In this document: one piece after another, positions 31,890 through 44,837 of the stretch | How the letters are laid out: each line of letters begins with the position of its first letter | How positions within the stretch are numbered: position 1 is the first letter of the stretch | Source of the DNA: Rhexocercosporidium sp. MPI-PUGE-AT-0058 | Lineage: Eukaryota > Ascomycota > Leotiomycetes > Helotiales | Direction: 5' to 3' | Length of the DNA stretch: 64,000 nt | Assembly: GCA_020746875.1 (NCBI GenBank) | Contig: JAGTJL010000007.1 | Span: forward strand, 1,612,001 to 1,676,000 | Notes under the pieces: model-generated | Database searches by the model: none | Told to the model about the DNA's origin: nothing | The model's input: only the letters and a program-made list of their open reading frames with translations | Translations under genes and position numbers: made by a program

Positions 31890-34837
31890 TAAATTAACTC
31901 TTACGCTTTTATAAACCCTTTTAATACTTATTAATAATAAAAGAAATTAGTTAATAATATTAAGTCTTTTATTAAAAGAATTTAAAGAATATTTTTTAAT
32001 ATATTAAAAGCTAAATATAACAAAAGCGAAAGCGAATAAAGTAATAATAATTTTAAAAATAATAAATCTCGTAAGAAAGGCCGTAAAGAATATTTTAAAA
32101 ATAAGAATAAAAAGCGCGCACTTAATAGCGTTTTTTTAACTTTTAGTTTTTAATCTTTTAATAAAAGTGGAAATAATAAGAAGAAGAATTATATTAATAG
32201 CATTATATTTTGCCGCTTTTATAAGTAAAATAGTTATTAATTTAAAGATTATAATTATCTTAAGTTTATATAATAAATATAAAATAATTCTTAAAAACTA
32301 AAAGTAAAAGAACGTTTTAAAGTAATAAAAAAAACTCTTTTAATAAAAAGGAAAATATATATTATTATACGCGCTAAAGAATAAAAGCCGTCTAATACCG
32401 AAAAGGATACCGGAAAAGGTAATATTAAGTCTTAAGTATTAAAAGCTTAAGAGATATTCTTAAACGCTTATATATTTTTATAAGACTAAAGTATCTTAAG
32501 ATAAGGGCGAATATATTATTTAATAATTTAATAAATAATAACTTAAATTATAATTTCCTTAATAAATATAAAGTTAAATTATAAAGATTTCTTTTTTTAT
32601 TTAAATATAATTAAGAGTTTATAACTTTTAATAAATATTAGTTTTAAGTAATTAACGCTTATAATTTATATATAATTATATAAGACGACTATAAAATCTC
32701 GAGAACCTTTTAAAAAAGATTTTATAATTGTAAAAACTTAAAGTATAATATAATTTTCGGAATAAAATTCCTTAAATATAAAAGCGCTGGGTATTACGAT
32801 TAAAAACTTAAGAAATAAGCTTACGCCTTAACTTAAGATAAAATTTAAATTATAATAATAAAAGAGTTTATTAATATCCTTAATGTCGACCTTAAAACAA
32901 TACTTTATATTATATTTATATTTTAATTTAATTATAATTATCCGAAGAATTTAAAATTATATAAATATTTAAAGTAATTATAAGATATTCGTTTTAATAC
33001 TGGCGTCGTAAACCCGTTATAAGTATTAGCTATTTAATTAAAGACTCTTAAATTAATACTTTTCTTAAATTAACTTATAAATATAATAAATATATATAAT
33101 AATAATCCGCTAACTACTCTTTCTAAAAAACAAATTAAATTCGAACATATTATTAATATTAACGTATTATTTCTATATAACCTCTTCTTTTATAACCTTT
33201 TCGAACCACAACTCGCTGTGTTTCGGGAATACTTTATTATCTCGTTATAAAAGGGATAAATTCGTCCGTCAAAAAGTCCCATAAATATATTAATATTATT
33301 TATATTAAAAAAAGATAAGGAATTACGTTTATATATAAATTATTAAAAATTAAATAAAATAATAATTAAAAATCGCTATTTCTTCCCTTTAGTCAATGAA
33401 ACGCTAAACTGTCTCGGCGAAGCCGTAATATTTACGGCCTTGAATTTAAAAAAATATATATTATTATATTAAAATTAAAAAAAAATATAAATAAAAAACA
33501 GCTTTCCGTATAAAATATAAATATTTTAAATATTTAATAATACCCTTCGGGCTATTTAACGCTCTAGCTACGTTTTAAGCGTATATTAATAAAGCGTTAG
33601 CGGGGACTAATTAATTATTTTGTTATTCTATATCTCGATAATATTTTAATTTATTTTAAAAATAAAAAAAAGCACCGTAAGCATATTAAAGCCGTTATAA
33701 AACGATTGCGTAAGCATAAGCTCTTTATTAAACTCAGTAAATATAAGTTTAAAGTAAATTAAGTCGAGTTCTTAAGATTTAAAATCAGATTAATTAATAT
33801 TTAAGCGGACTTAAAGCGGATTCGTTTAATTTAAGAATAATTAAAACCGAAATTTTATAAAGATATTTAAATTTTTTTAAGCTTCGCGAATTTTTATTAT
33901 AGATTTATATTAAAATACTTTAAAATAGCCGTAAGCTTAATAAAAGCTCTTTAAAATATAAAAAATAAAATTAAGAAAAAACTTTTCGAATTCTTTAATA
34001 TAATTAAGAAAAGCTTTAAAGATTTAAAACCAGCTTTTATTAATATATTAATTATAAGGCATTTCGATCTTACGAAGCGCATTCGGGTTGAAACCGATAC
34101 TTTTAAATTTATAATTATTAATATTCTCTCTTAATAAATTGATTTTAAAAAGGATTTAAGTAATACTGGAAACCCGTTGCGTATTAATCCCGTAAAATAA
34201 TTAATATTAAGCGGAATTATATTATTTATAATAAAAAGCTTTTAGCTATTATTAAGTATTTTAAGAAATAAAAGTATTATTTTAAAAGCAGTTAACACAT
34301 TATTAAAATACTTATAGATTATAATAACCTTAAGTATTTTATAATAGCGAAATATCTCGAGAGTCGATAAACATGGTAAGTAATATATTTTACTACTTAT
34401 AATTTTAAAATCTATTACTGCAAAAGTACCGCAAACCCGGCGGATAAACTTAATAAGAGGCCAGATTATCGGGAATTTAAAAGCTTTATTAATATTTTAA
34501 AATAAATTAAAAGAAGCTTTTATAAGTGCTTTACGAAGTCGAAGAGCCGATATTAAAACATTTTTAAATAAGGATTATAAAATCGGCCATAGCTAAATCG
34601 CCATAGTTAAATAGCTAAACCGCCATGCGCTAAAATTCTAATAACTTGGCGAGTACATTTAAAGACTTACTTCTCTTATGTAAATTTATATTAAAGGGTA
34701 AAGGCTATTAATATATAGTATAAATATTTATAATTACTTAATTACCCCTAAAGCTGAGAATTAAAATTAAAGCTATTTAAACTCCTTAAATAACTATTAC
34801 TATTTCTTTTTATTATAACGTCTAATCCTTAAGCTTA

Positions 34838-36916
34838 TCCCTTCGTCTGCTGAGACATTTCTTATATTAGTAAGGGGGTAGCCTACCGATATTTGCCAGG
34901 GGAGTAATATATTATTTTATGTACTTTTATATAGAAATTTATTAATAAGGTATAACGCGTTAATAAAAACTAATTAAAGCTGTTATTTTAGACGCGATAA
35001 AATAAGATATACTAAAATAAAACGTCAACTCCACGAAGGCAATTCCAGCGATTTAAAGGTTGTATAACTTACTCAAAAGAAAACGAAGAAGACATCTACT
35101 TTTAATGAGATCCTCAACGAGTTTAAACTTATTACGAACGTTTCTTTTAAGCTATTTAAGTGCGAGGCTCGTCGGCCGGCTATAACTATTTTACTTTTTA
35201 CTTTCTCTTCTTCTTCTAAACCTTACGACTATTTTACCTTATTCTTTACACCTACCCTCCTACAAATTATTACGACTAATATAAATCGATACGCAGACTT
35301 ACAACGAATGAGAGTTTTATAAGAAAGAGCTCGTCAATAGCATCCTTTAGTTATAAAGGAATTATATGTATTTCTTAAAGCATTAATTTATATAAGAGTC
35401 CACGAAGAGCCTCGCATTAGCATGTATTAGAATTCAAATAAGGAGGAAGGCCTAATATATATAGTTTTAACTTATATTACATTAAACCGCTATAAAGACA
35501 TTAAAAGGTATTATTATATCTTTAATGCTAAGGATAACGAACGCCGGAGGTATAACTTACTTATAAATTTAATATAATAATATAAAGTAAAGCCTTTTAC
35601 TTCAGAATTATAAGCCTCTTATTAAAAGTACTACTCCCCTTCGTCGAAAGTCAATATTAATGAACTTATAGTTTGTTATTTTGACAAGTAAGTACCTCTC
35701 TTTTTCTAATTACCCCGCTATTAATTATTTTTATTAAATCTTCGCATACTTATAAAATGTCGAATAAACCGATTAAGTAAAGGTATAAAATATACGGAAT
35801 CACCGACTATAGCTATATTTATAACTAAATTTAAAGCTCTTAGGTACACGGATTACAGTCACTTTTTAAGCATTTAAACCTTACTCCTACCGGCTCCTTT
35901 ATACGGTCTCTTACACTCTCCCTCCTACGGCAACGTCTTACGGTTTATCTTAATAATTACTTTACCTCTATACCTCTTTTTAAAGAGCTCCGAGCCTGTG
36001 GATTTAGTACTGTCGGAATAACTTGTCTACACTCAGAATTACCGGAAGGCTTTAAGGTCTTAAAGACTATATATGCTAAAGCTTTAGAATAAAACACTTT
36101 AGTTATAAAAGTAGTTAAAAATACGCTTTATTTAGCCTAGTAAGACAATAATATTATTTTAGCATTAAGTATTATATACACAATACATTAAGTAGACGAT
36201 TTCCGAGTTATACTACGACGACGCCATACAAAGACATTAATTAATGGCCGTATTATTAAATAAGCCTTTGGGAATAATTATATAAAAGAGCTACTTATCC
36301 CTCGCTTTATTAATGATTATAACTATTATATAAAAGGAGTTGATTTAGTAAATTAGTTTAAGGAAGTATATAAGACTTATAGGGCTATATAACGAAATTA
36401 ATGACCTTTTTTTTATTAATTACTTAATATAGCTTATATTAATATATATAAATTATATTTATTATATATTAATTAAGTAAAACTCTTATTTTACTTACAA
36501 TTCAGAATTAAGCTATACCGTAAGCTTTTTAAGTACTCTTAAAAGATATAATTAATTTAATTATACTTTAAATTAAGAAGTAAAAGGTTCTTTAATCTTA
36601 ACTTATAATACGTACACTTTTGGGGGAAATTATATATCGAAAGAGGTATTTATACGTAGTGCTCGTACCTTAAGAAACGTTAAAAAGTATTAGGAATAAT
36701 ATTACAAAAGCCTCTTAAGAAGACATATTAAGGGTACACATTTTATATAGTATTTTTATATTAAAAGGGGGAGTATTAAGAGTAATTTTATCAGCATAAA
36801 GTACCTTATTAATAAATTTCTATATAAAGGTATATAAAATAATACATTATTCCCCTAGCAAACATCGGTAGGCTACCCCCCTGCTAGTATGAGAAATGTC
36901 TCAGCAGACGAAGGGA
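34838..36916 (+). mobile_element. piggyBac-like DNA transposon, 2.08 kb, TA flanks
   Basis: The terminal inverted repeats start TCCCTTCGTCTGCTGAGACA and match over about 80 bp (left 34838 onward; right up to 36916), with differences mostly transitions. TA is found on both sides (34836-34837 and 36917-36918). It contains a degraded piggyBac/DDE_Tnp_1_7-like transposase. Well-studied piggyBac elements target TTAA; here the flanks are TTAT and ATAG around CCC/GGG, so TTAA is not seen. It is inserted in the hAT-like element 34585-37206. Confidence 0.8.
35030..36740 (+). pseudogene. degraded piggyBac-like (DDE_Tnp_1_7) transposase
   Basis: The plus-strand frame is broken but long pieces are readable. 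35090-35330 reads as a near-open N-terminal stretch. Near 35370-35560 a RVHEEPRIS segment is followed by a histidine-poor RYKDIKRYYYIFNAKDNERR segment, matching the start of the DDE_Tnp_1_7 domain. Near 35630-35670 YYSPSSKVNINELIV matches the SPG..vsIDE segment that holds the first catalytic Asp, here changed to Asn (G to A). Later Asp positions are not secure. It is inactive. Confidence 0.65.
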
Positions 36917-39900
36917 TAGCCTTGCGTCCCTTGCAGTAATTTACAGTAATATTACTACTGGATTTGCTGCTTACTAAGTATATATTAAAGCTTACGGGTA
37001 TGCTTTTAAGTAATAAGACACCAAACTTATACGAGCAGAGTTTAAAGAAGATTTAAATGAATTAGTATAATTGTAGCGAGCCTGTAATATATTATATATA
37101 GTTATGTATATAAATCTTAGTGGTAATAAATGCATACTGCACTTTTAGCTCGCCTAGTTAGCGTATGGCGGTTTAGCTATTTGACTATGGCGATTTAGCT
37201 GTGGCCATAAAATATTATTAAGAAAACTATTTAATATTATTTAAGATTCTATCGATAAAAGGCCGGACCCGGTGTTAATAAAACCGGAATAAATTATTTA
37301 GAAAAAAATTCTAAAAATTAAATATATAAAACCTAGTTTTTTAAATATTATACTTAAGATAATAGCTTTATCCGTGAATATATTATTATATATAAAGAGC
37401 AAAAGCTAGCCGTTTATCGCAGGAATTAATAATTATAAATATTTTATTTTAATATTATAAATAAGAGTAATAATTAGAAATTAAATAGCTTTGACCTTAT
37501 TAACAAAGCCGCTATAAAACTTAATTATCTTCGCTTAGCGTAATAATAAAAACTATAAAAGTATAATTAATATAATAAGTAAACTTAAATCTTAATTAAA
37601 TTAGAAATAAAACTTAAATATATTAAGACTTCTTTAATAAAATTCTAAAGCTTATATTTTAAATAATTTAATATTAAAAATAAAAATTAGAAAACTTTAT
37701 TATAATAACTTATTAATAAGGTATTACGGTATTATAAAGACTTCGTAACTCGTTTATAAAACTTATTTTTAAAATAAAATGGAAAACGATATTAAAATAT
37801 ATATTAAAAAATATAATATTTATTAAAAAATTAAATCGAAACAATATACGTTATATAAACTTTTAATAAGTCTCCCGAGGCCTTCGCGACCTTAATCCGA
37901 GATTTTAATAGATTTTATTATAAGGTTGCCGCTTTATAAAGACTTATTTAATAGCTTAGATTTTAATTATATATTAGTAATTATTAACCGGTATTCGAAG
38001 ATAGCCTAATATTTAATATATTATAAAATAATTAATACTCTCGAACTTGCGGAGTTATTATTCGAGAAAGTATTTTCTTTCTTTAACGTATTTTAAGATA
38101 TTATATTTAATAAAAGTATAATATTTATTAATAAATTCTAGTTTATTCTTTACTTTTATATATATATTAAACAAAAATTAAGTTTTATATATTATCTTTA
38201 AATAAACGAATAAATAAAAAAATAAAAATAAAATCTAAAAATATACTTTCGCGCTTTCTGCGGAATATTATAGAAAAACTAAGTAAGAAATCTAGCTTTT
38301 ATTAAGTTTATTTATAATAATTCCTTTTATTAAACGCTTTAGATATCTTTATTTTAAGTTTATTACGGCTATAAGCCGGTAATATTATAAAACTTTAAAG
38401 ATAATATTTAAAGAAAAGAAGTATTAGCCGCTCGAGATAAAGTTAAGTTATTAAATAATAAACGAGTTAAACTTGCGAAAGTTTAAGATTATACGTAATA
38501 AAGTCGGGAAGGCTATTATAATACCCGGTATTTAAATAAACATTTTTAATTAAAATAATAAATAATACTTAATATTAAAAATATTCGATTAAAAATTAAA
38601 AAGCTATTATTAAAATACATTAGCTTATTCTAGATTATTAAATACGTAAGTAATATAATATATACTCTAAAGCTACTAAGCTTATATAAAAAGCTTTACT
38701 TAATATTTTATATATCTTTATTAAAAGAATATATAATATAAGTTAGTAAGTAATTAAATAATTACTTATTCGATAAGCTTCCGGACCTAAATAAAAAAGA
38801 TAACCTTTAAGAATAAGAAATTAAAAACATCTTTAATTATAAATAAAATAAAAGAAGTAAAACTAAGAAATATTTAATTAAATAAAAAGATTTCCCGGAA
38901 AATTATAATACTTAGCTCTTAATATATTTAAATCTCGAGAATATTAAGAAAACTCTTAATATATATAATAAAATTATAAATTAAAAAATTAAATATTAAA
39001 TATAAAAAAATATAAAACTTTCGCGTAACTTATAAAAAGACTAAGAAAATTACGAAAAGTCAAAAGGCCGAGAAAGTACCGTCGATTATAAATAAAAATA
39101 CTCTTTTTTTATATTTTTTTATAAAAGTTTTAAAAGTTTTATTAAAACTTTAAAAGTAATACCGGCGTAAATATAAAATATATAATATTATATTAAAAAA
39201 ATATTATAAAATATATTTAAATTATAATTTAAAAAATAACGAGATTTTATTTTAGTTATAAAATAATAGCGCAACTTTATTATAAGTACTTAAAGTATAA
39301 AGTATTTACTTTATAAATTAAATTATCCGAAAATCTTAAACTCTTTAACGCTAAACCTAGACTTATATTATAATATTTACTAAGCGCTAAAAAACTATAA
39401 GATATTTCTTAAAATAACTTTAATAGTCTCGTTCAATGTAATACCGCTTTAATATAATATTAATATATATTAATAATAGAACGGGCACGGAATATTTATA
39501 ATAATTATTATAATTTCGCGGTATAACCGAATCTTTATTATTAATTATTTTATTAAATTATACGTAATTTAATCGGCTTCGGAGGCGAAAGTAATAATAT
39601 AAGCGTTTTAAATTTAAATATATTATTAATTAAGCGTATTATACTTTTATAAATCTTCTCGAACTCTTTTATTTTATTAATATATTAATAATATTTTTAA
39701 AAAAAAGATATAACTTACGGGAAAAGTATTAATAAAAGAAAAGACTTAATTAATATCTTTTTTATTAAGCTTAAAGAATACGCGCGATAAGGAATCGGTC
39801 ATACGGTGCTTCTCGAGTCAAGCAGCGAAGCTTTAAACTCCCGTAAAAAGCGTGAAATTATAATCCTCGGGAGCGACGCCGGCATTATATTAGCTATTTT

Positions 39901-40410
39901 TATATAATTAATTCTCGAAATCAAAAGCAAGGTTTTTTATAATATAAATATTTTTATAAAAAATATAAGAGAATTATTTATTTTACGGTTAATATATAAT
40001 TTACTTTTAGCGCGTTTAATATTATATTATTAATAAACTTTATAAATATAAATACGTATAATAATATAAGCGGCCTTTTACTTAAAGTAATAGTCGTAAT
40101 TCTTTTTGCCCTTTTATTAATATAATAAAAGAAGAAATCGATTAATATAATTTTAAAGTATTAGCTGTAAGAACCTCTACGAGGCCAGTTCGCAAAGTTA
40201 TTAAATATAATAACTTTAAGACGCTAAACGAAGGATATAATAATAATAATAACAATATTAATTATTATTTTTTTAAAAAAAAAGATAGCGACGTAAAAGT
40301 ACGAGTATTATATATAAATAAGTTAAAAAGAAAAGTTATTATTAACGTAATAAAGAAATTGTTTATATACACGTCTCGGCGAAGTAACGAAGTCGCAATT
40401 ATTACGTAAT

Positions 40411-40968
40411 TATATTATTATATTTATATTATTTATATTATTTATATTATTTATATTATTTATATTATTTATATTATTTATATTATTATATTATTTATAT
40501 TATTTATATTATTTATATTATTTATATTATTTATATTATTTATATTATTTATATTATTTATATTATTTATATTATTTATATTATTTATATTATTTATATT
40601 ATTTATATTATTTATATTATTTATATTATTTATATTATTTATATTATTTATATTATTTATATTATTTATATTATTTATATTATTTATATTATTTATATTA
40701 TTTATATTATTTATATTATTTATATTATTATATTATTTATATTATTTATATTATTTATATTATTTATATTATTTATATTATTTATATTATTTATTTATAT
40801 TATTTATATTATTTATATTATTTATATTATTTATATTATTTATATTATTTATATTATTTATATTATTTATATTATTTATATTATTTATATTATTTATATT
40901 ATTTATATTATTTATATTATTTATATTATTTATATTATTTATATTATTTATATTATTTATATTATTTA
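40411..40968 (+). repeat. 9-bp minisatellite (TATATTATT)n, about 560 bp
   Basis: About 60 tandem copies of TATATTATT run almost without base changes. Only a few register slips occur (TATATTATTATATT near 40490 and 40730, and TTATTTATTTATA near 40790). It begins inside an ATTACGTAATTATATTA stretch and ends at TTTAATAAATAAACG. The perfection contrasts with the heavily mutated flanks. Confidence 0.95.
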
Positions 40969-41449
40969 ATAAATAAACGTAAATAAGCTACTAGCGCGTA
41001 ACCTGCCTATTACTTCGCCGACCGAAGCTAACTCTTTAATAATAATAATAATTACAACACTCGAATATAAATATAAGAACTCTTGTACATATGCGTAAAA
41101 GTCTTATAATTAAAGTAAATATCTTTTATTATTTTATAAAACTATTTCTATTTACTAAGCCAGGAATAGTAATATATTATATAAAATGGCTTATAAAGTA
41201 ATTAAACGACGTTTAACGAATTAATTACGGTGCAATATTATATGTTTAGCGTAGTAATTTAAATAATTATATTAATTTAATTAATTAAACTTATTAACCG
41301 GAATACGGTTATCCGACTTACCGCGGCCTAGTCCTTGCCTTAAGTAACGTAAAAGCGTATCGATATATTTTTAATTAAAATATTAATATTGCGGATGTTA
41401 TTATTAAAAAAGGGAATTATTATTATATATATATTTATTTATTTTATTT
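40969..41449 (+). other. AT-rich unassigned stretch
   Basis: No gene or repeat was recognised. A slightly GC-richer patch occurs at 41290-41360. Confidence 0.4.
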
Positions 41450-41660
41450 ATATAGAATTAAGCCTATAATATAAGGGTGCCAAAGCTTTTATAATATTAA
41501 TAAAATCAGTCTTACTTATATATTTAATTACGCCGGCGTTTTACTTCCCTTTATAAATAACTTCTTTTTAAACTTTTTCAAAAGTTAAAAATTAATTCTT
41601 TAAATATAATTTACTTTAAACTTTTATAAAGCTTTGCCTACCGTGAACTTTATTTGACAA
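41450..41660 (+). repeat. R2 repeat, copy 3
   Basis: Landmarks in order are AAAATCAGTCTTACTTATAT, ACGCCGGCGTTTTACTTCCC and CCGTGAACTTTATTTGACA. The GGGCCGAGG core seen in other copies is altered to GGGTGCCAAAG. Confidence 0.55.
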
Positions 41661-42059
41661 GATCAGGCCTTAATAACTTCTAGCGGCAATAAAGGCAAAA
41701 AACCTTATAAAGTCACCAAAATACCACTTAAAACAAAAAGTATTACACAAATTATAAATAACACTCTCACGTGACTTTTAATTGCGCTTTTCTATTTCCC
41801 GAGAAGGCGCCGAAGGGCTAAAAACGCCTAAAGACTGATAAATCACTTAATATTTCCAAGAAATCGGCTCGGGATAAGCGAGATGATAATATAAACGTCT
41901 TATATAGTATTATTAATACTATTAAAGACTTTAGCGATTTTAATTTTAATTTTAATTTTATAGAAGATATATAGATATTAATAACTATACCCCGTATAAA
42001 AACTAATAAAATAACTAATATTAATAATATAAGCACTAATTTAAACTCTGTAAATAGTC

Positions 42060-42645
42060 ACGGGATTAGAAAAACAAATGTAAATAATTAAAATAATTAA
42101 ATAAAAACCTTTGCACTTAATACTGTCGCAACTATACATATATACTATAATTTATTATATTTTAATAATTTTAAATTATATAATAAGTCAATTAATTAAA
42201 GAAAAGCAAAACAAATAATAATTAAAGGATATGGAAATATCTTTATAAAATCAAATATTAATAATTAAATATATATATTTGAAAATTGTCTTTATATGCC
42301 AGAATTAAGAATAAACTTAATAATTCAAAGTCAATTAAATAAACAATATTATAGCATTTTTAATAATACCTCCACTTATATTAAAAACAAAAATAATAAA
42401 GTAATAATATAAGGAATAAAGATAAAAGAATTATATATTCTTGATATTATATTTTATAAAAATAATAAAAATAATAATATTCAAGTCTTAGCTATTACTG
42501 AAAATATAAAAGAAAATAAAAGTATTAATAAAATAGACTTACATATTAAATTAGGTTATATTAGCTTAAATTACTTAAATAAAATAATAAAAAATACAAC
42601 GGGCTATAATACTATAATATTAAATAATATAATTAATGCACAAAT
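42060..42645 (+). pseudogene. copia protease to pre-integrase fragment with few stops, cut off by an LTR
   Basis: The plus-strand frame is nearly open: a post-protease segment (YNLLYFNNFK) is followed by IIIKGYGNIFIKSN, CLYMPELRINLI, KELYILDI and IDLHIKLGYISLNYLNKIIKN. The order matches the copia protease C-terminus followed by the GAG-pre-integrase domain, in which LHxRLGH is expected (LHIKLGY here, H to Y by a C-to-T change). The frame ends abruptly at the LTR at 42646. The preceding 41661-42059 is AT-rich with no recognised domain. Confidence 0.7.
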
Positions 42646-42889
42646 TGTAACGGTTCAGAGCTTCTAAAGCCTTATTTCCAGTCTCGGCTATTCACTTCCT
42701 AACTGGGAAGATGCCGAGATTAAACGAGCCTTTGCGGAGCTTACTTTTATATATAACTTAATTCTTTTCATATTTTTTTTCTTTTATAGTTATAAATTTT
42801 AAAAAACACTTAATATTTTTATATTCTTATTATAAAATATAAGTCGCTAGTTACACGTGATTGCCGTCTTTTATAAAGTAAGCGTCATA
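42646..42889 (+). repeat. LTR starting TGTAACGG (copy 1)
   Basis: A second copy lies at 58382-58618. Both have CTCGGCTATT, a hairpin around AACTGGGAAGATGCCGAG, and the end AAAGTAAGCGT(T/C)A(C/T)A. This copy still has the TGTAACGGTTCAGAGC start. It directly truncates the copia fragment to its left. Flanking 5-mers do not match. Confidence 0.75.
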
Positions 42890-43180
42890 TTATTTATAAC
42901 TCTTTATTAGCTCGTTTAAAAAGATAATAAATATCTTACCCCCGAATTCCTTTATAAGTAATTATTATAAAACCAGCTCGATATAGAGAAGGCTTATATT
43001 AAGTATAAACTTAACGAATAGTATTAAATAAATTAATATTAATTATAAAGATATTAAAGCCTTCGCCCTCCTTCTTTTCTTTAATATAAACTTACAAAAT
43101 TAACTAGTTTTTATTTTCTGAACCTCTTCTCCTTACTCGACGAGTTAAAGTTAAGTTAAATACTTAATCTCCTTCTCTTA
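42890..43180 (+). other. AT-rich flank between LTR and hAT-type MITE
   Basis: No gene was seen. A short broken plus-strand frame near 42900-43010 is not recognisable. Confidence 0.4.
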
Positions 43181-43188
43181 TAAATTAA

Positions 43189-43860
43189 GGGTACAGCTAA
43201 AGCATTATACGGAAATAGTTAAATCATTATACGCTAAGGTTTTTCCAGGCACGCCGGGCGCATTTATTAACCGCGCCTTATTATATTAATTTATATTAAA
43301 GGCTAAAAGCCGTTAATAAAACCCTTAAGCTTTATTAAACTTAACTTTTAAAGGTATTTATACTTTCTTATTTAATATTTTAAAGTAATATATCGACTTT
43401 TATTAGCGAGCCTTACGGCCCTGCGCCTTTAATCTTAAGTATATTAATTCCGCAGACTTTTATAATATAAAATAGCTTGTCGTCGACTGCACTTATAATA
43501 TAAAGGCTCCGGCAAGAATACTAAAATTAATACGAGTATAAGACTTAAAAAAAGAGAAGGTATATATATAATATATTATTAATTTATTAATTAAATAATA
43601 TAATAAATACTATTAAAGCTTTTATAACTATAATTTAAAGGAATGTAATTAAAGGAATTAAAGTATATACTTAGGATGCCGACTTTAAAGAAGATTATAA
43701 AAATGAATTAATATAATTATATAAAATATATATATTATACTTAGCCTTTAATATAAATTAATATAATAGGGCGCGGGCAATAAATATACCCTCCGGATTC
43801 TTGAAAATTCCTTAGTATATAATAATTTAGTTATTTCCGTATAATGCTTTAGCTGTACCC
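43189..43860 (-). mobile_element. hAT-type MITE, 672 bp, TSD TAAATTAA (copy 2, RIPed)
   Basis: It has the same ends (GGGTACAGCTAAAGCA ... TGCTTTAGCTGTACCC) and the same length as the copy at 19822, in opposite orientation. A perfect 8-bp duplication TAAATTAA lies at 43181-43188 and 43861-43868. Compared with copy 1, many C and G positions are T and A. Confidence 0.9.
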
Positions 43861-43868
43861 TAAATTAA

Positions 43869-44837
43869 TCGCCCGCTAAAAACTTAGATATATCTTTTAA
43901 TTTTTCTTTCGTTCCTCCCGCCGGCTTTCTTATAATAACGACGCCGAGTAATATATAAAATATACTTAAAAATAATATAAATACTTTTAAAAGAAATACT
44001 AAAAAATGAAATACGTTATAATAAGAATTACGTATTACGTAAGACTTTATTATATTATAATACATATAAATAACACATTTATAACGTATAATTAATTAAT
44101 TATAAATAGAAATATTAATTAAAATTCTACCCCTAAAATCAATAACCTTTAATATTAAAAATAACTTTATATAAACTTTAATTAATATAACGTGGCTAAG
44201 AGTAGAGCTCACATTAATACGCCATCGGAGTTAAAAGACTATAGTATTCGGCCTTAAGGCAGAATACGCTTTACTTAATATATATATTAATAAAGAGAAT
44301 AGCCCCACGTAATAAACACATAACAACTAAAAATACGCCTCGTCTTAATACTCGTCGTAATAAAGGAAAAGCACGGAGTACTTTTGTTTTATCTTTTAAT
44401 AAATTGCTTAATAATAATTATAACTTACGCCGCCACGGAAGTCTACGCCGCTTTTCTTCCGCCTTTAGTATTTTAAATATATTTTATATTACTCGTATTG
44501 AGAAGATTTTAAACCTTTACGATAAGCTTTTAAATAATATAAAATATAGTTTAAAGCTTTAAAAAGTATAAGTTTAAAACTTATTATGTCGTTATATCGC
44601 GTACTTCGTAAATAATACTTTTGAGAAAGACTAAGTATTTACTTAAATAAAAGAAATAACTTATATATTCTTAAAACCGGTATTTTTAAGTTTAAAGATT
44701 AATAAATATAAAGAACTCATCGATGCACTAGATTTAATTTCTTAAGTAATTGCCTTTTTAATAAAATTTTATAAATAATAAATAATAAAAAACAAATATA
44801 CGTCTCTCGTTATAAGACTAAGAGAAACCTTTTATAT
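43869..44837 (+). other. RIP-degraded stretch, unassigned
   Basis: A broken frame on the plus strand (about 44350-44560) is rich in Arg, Leu and Lys but has no clear domain. The 66-codon minus-strand frame at 43865-44065 overlaps the MITE edge and is not supported. Confidence 0.35.

Larger units (their letters stand above)
34585..37206 (+). mobile_element. hAT-like element inside the Gypsy element, itself carrying a nested transposon
   Basis: The left end GGCCATAGCTAAATCGCCAT and right end ATGGCGATTTAGCTGTGGCC are inverted repeats with the same subterminal motif (GCTAAATCGCCAT) as the other hAT-type elements here. Flanks are ATAAAATC and ATAAAATA, an 8-bp duplication with one difference. Without the 2.08-kb nested element it is about 540 bp, the size of the 31342 element. 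Confidence 0.75.
31890..40400 (+). mobile_element. RIP-degraded Gypsy retrotransposon, interrupted at 34585-37206
   Basis: On the plus strand a gag zinc knuckle relic (CRFYK...SY...YN, near 32205-32260) is followed by protease and reverse transcriptase. RT landmarks are a KKDKELRLYINYQKLN segment near 33310-33350, a PLVNETL segment near 33390, and an ALNLK segment near 33440. After the nested insertion come integrase-like and C-terminal sequences (37207 to about 39100). LTRs could not be delimited. Stops are frequent throughout. Confidence 0.7.

Noticed and set aside
40411..40968. Regular spaced repeat that might be taken for a CRISPR-like array
   Set aside because: The repeat is 9 bp with no spacers; it is a plain minisatellite in a eukaryotic genome.
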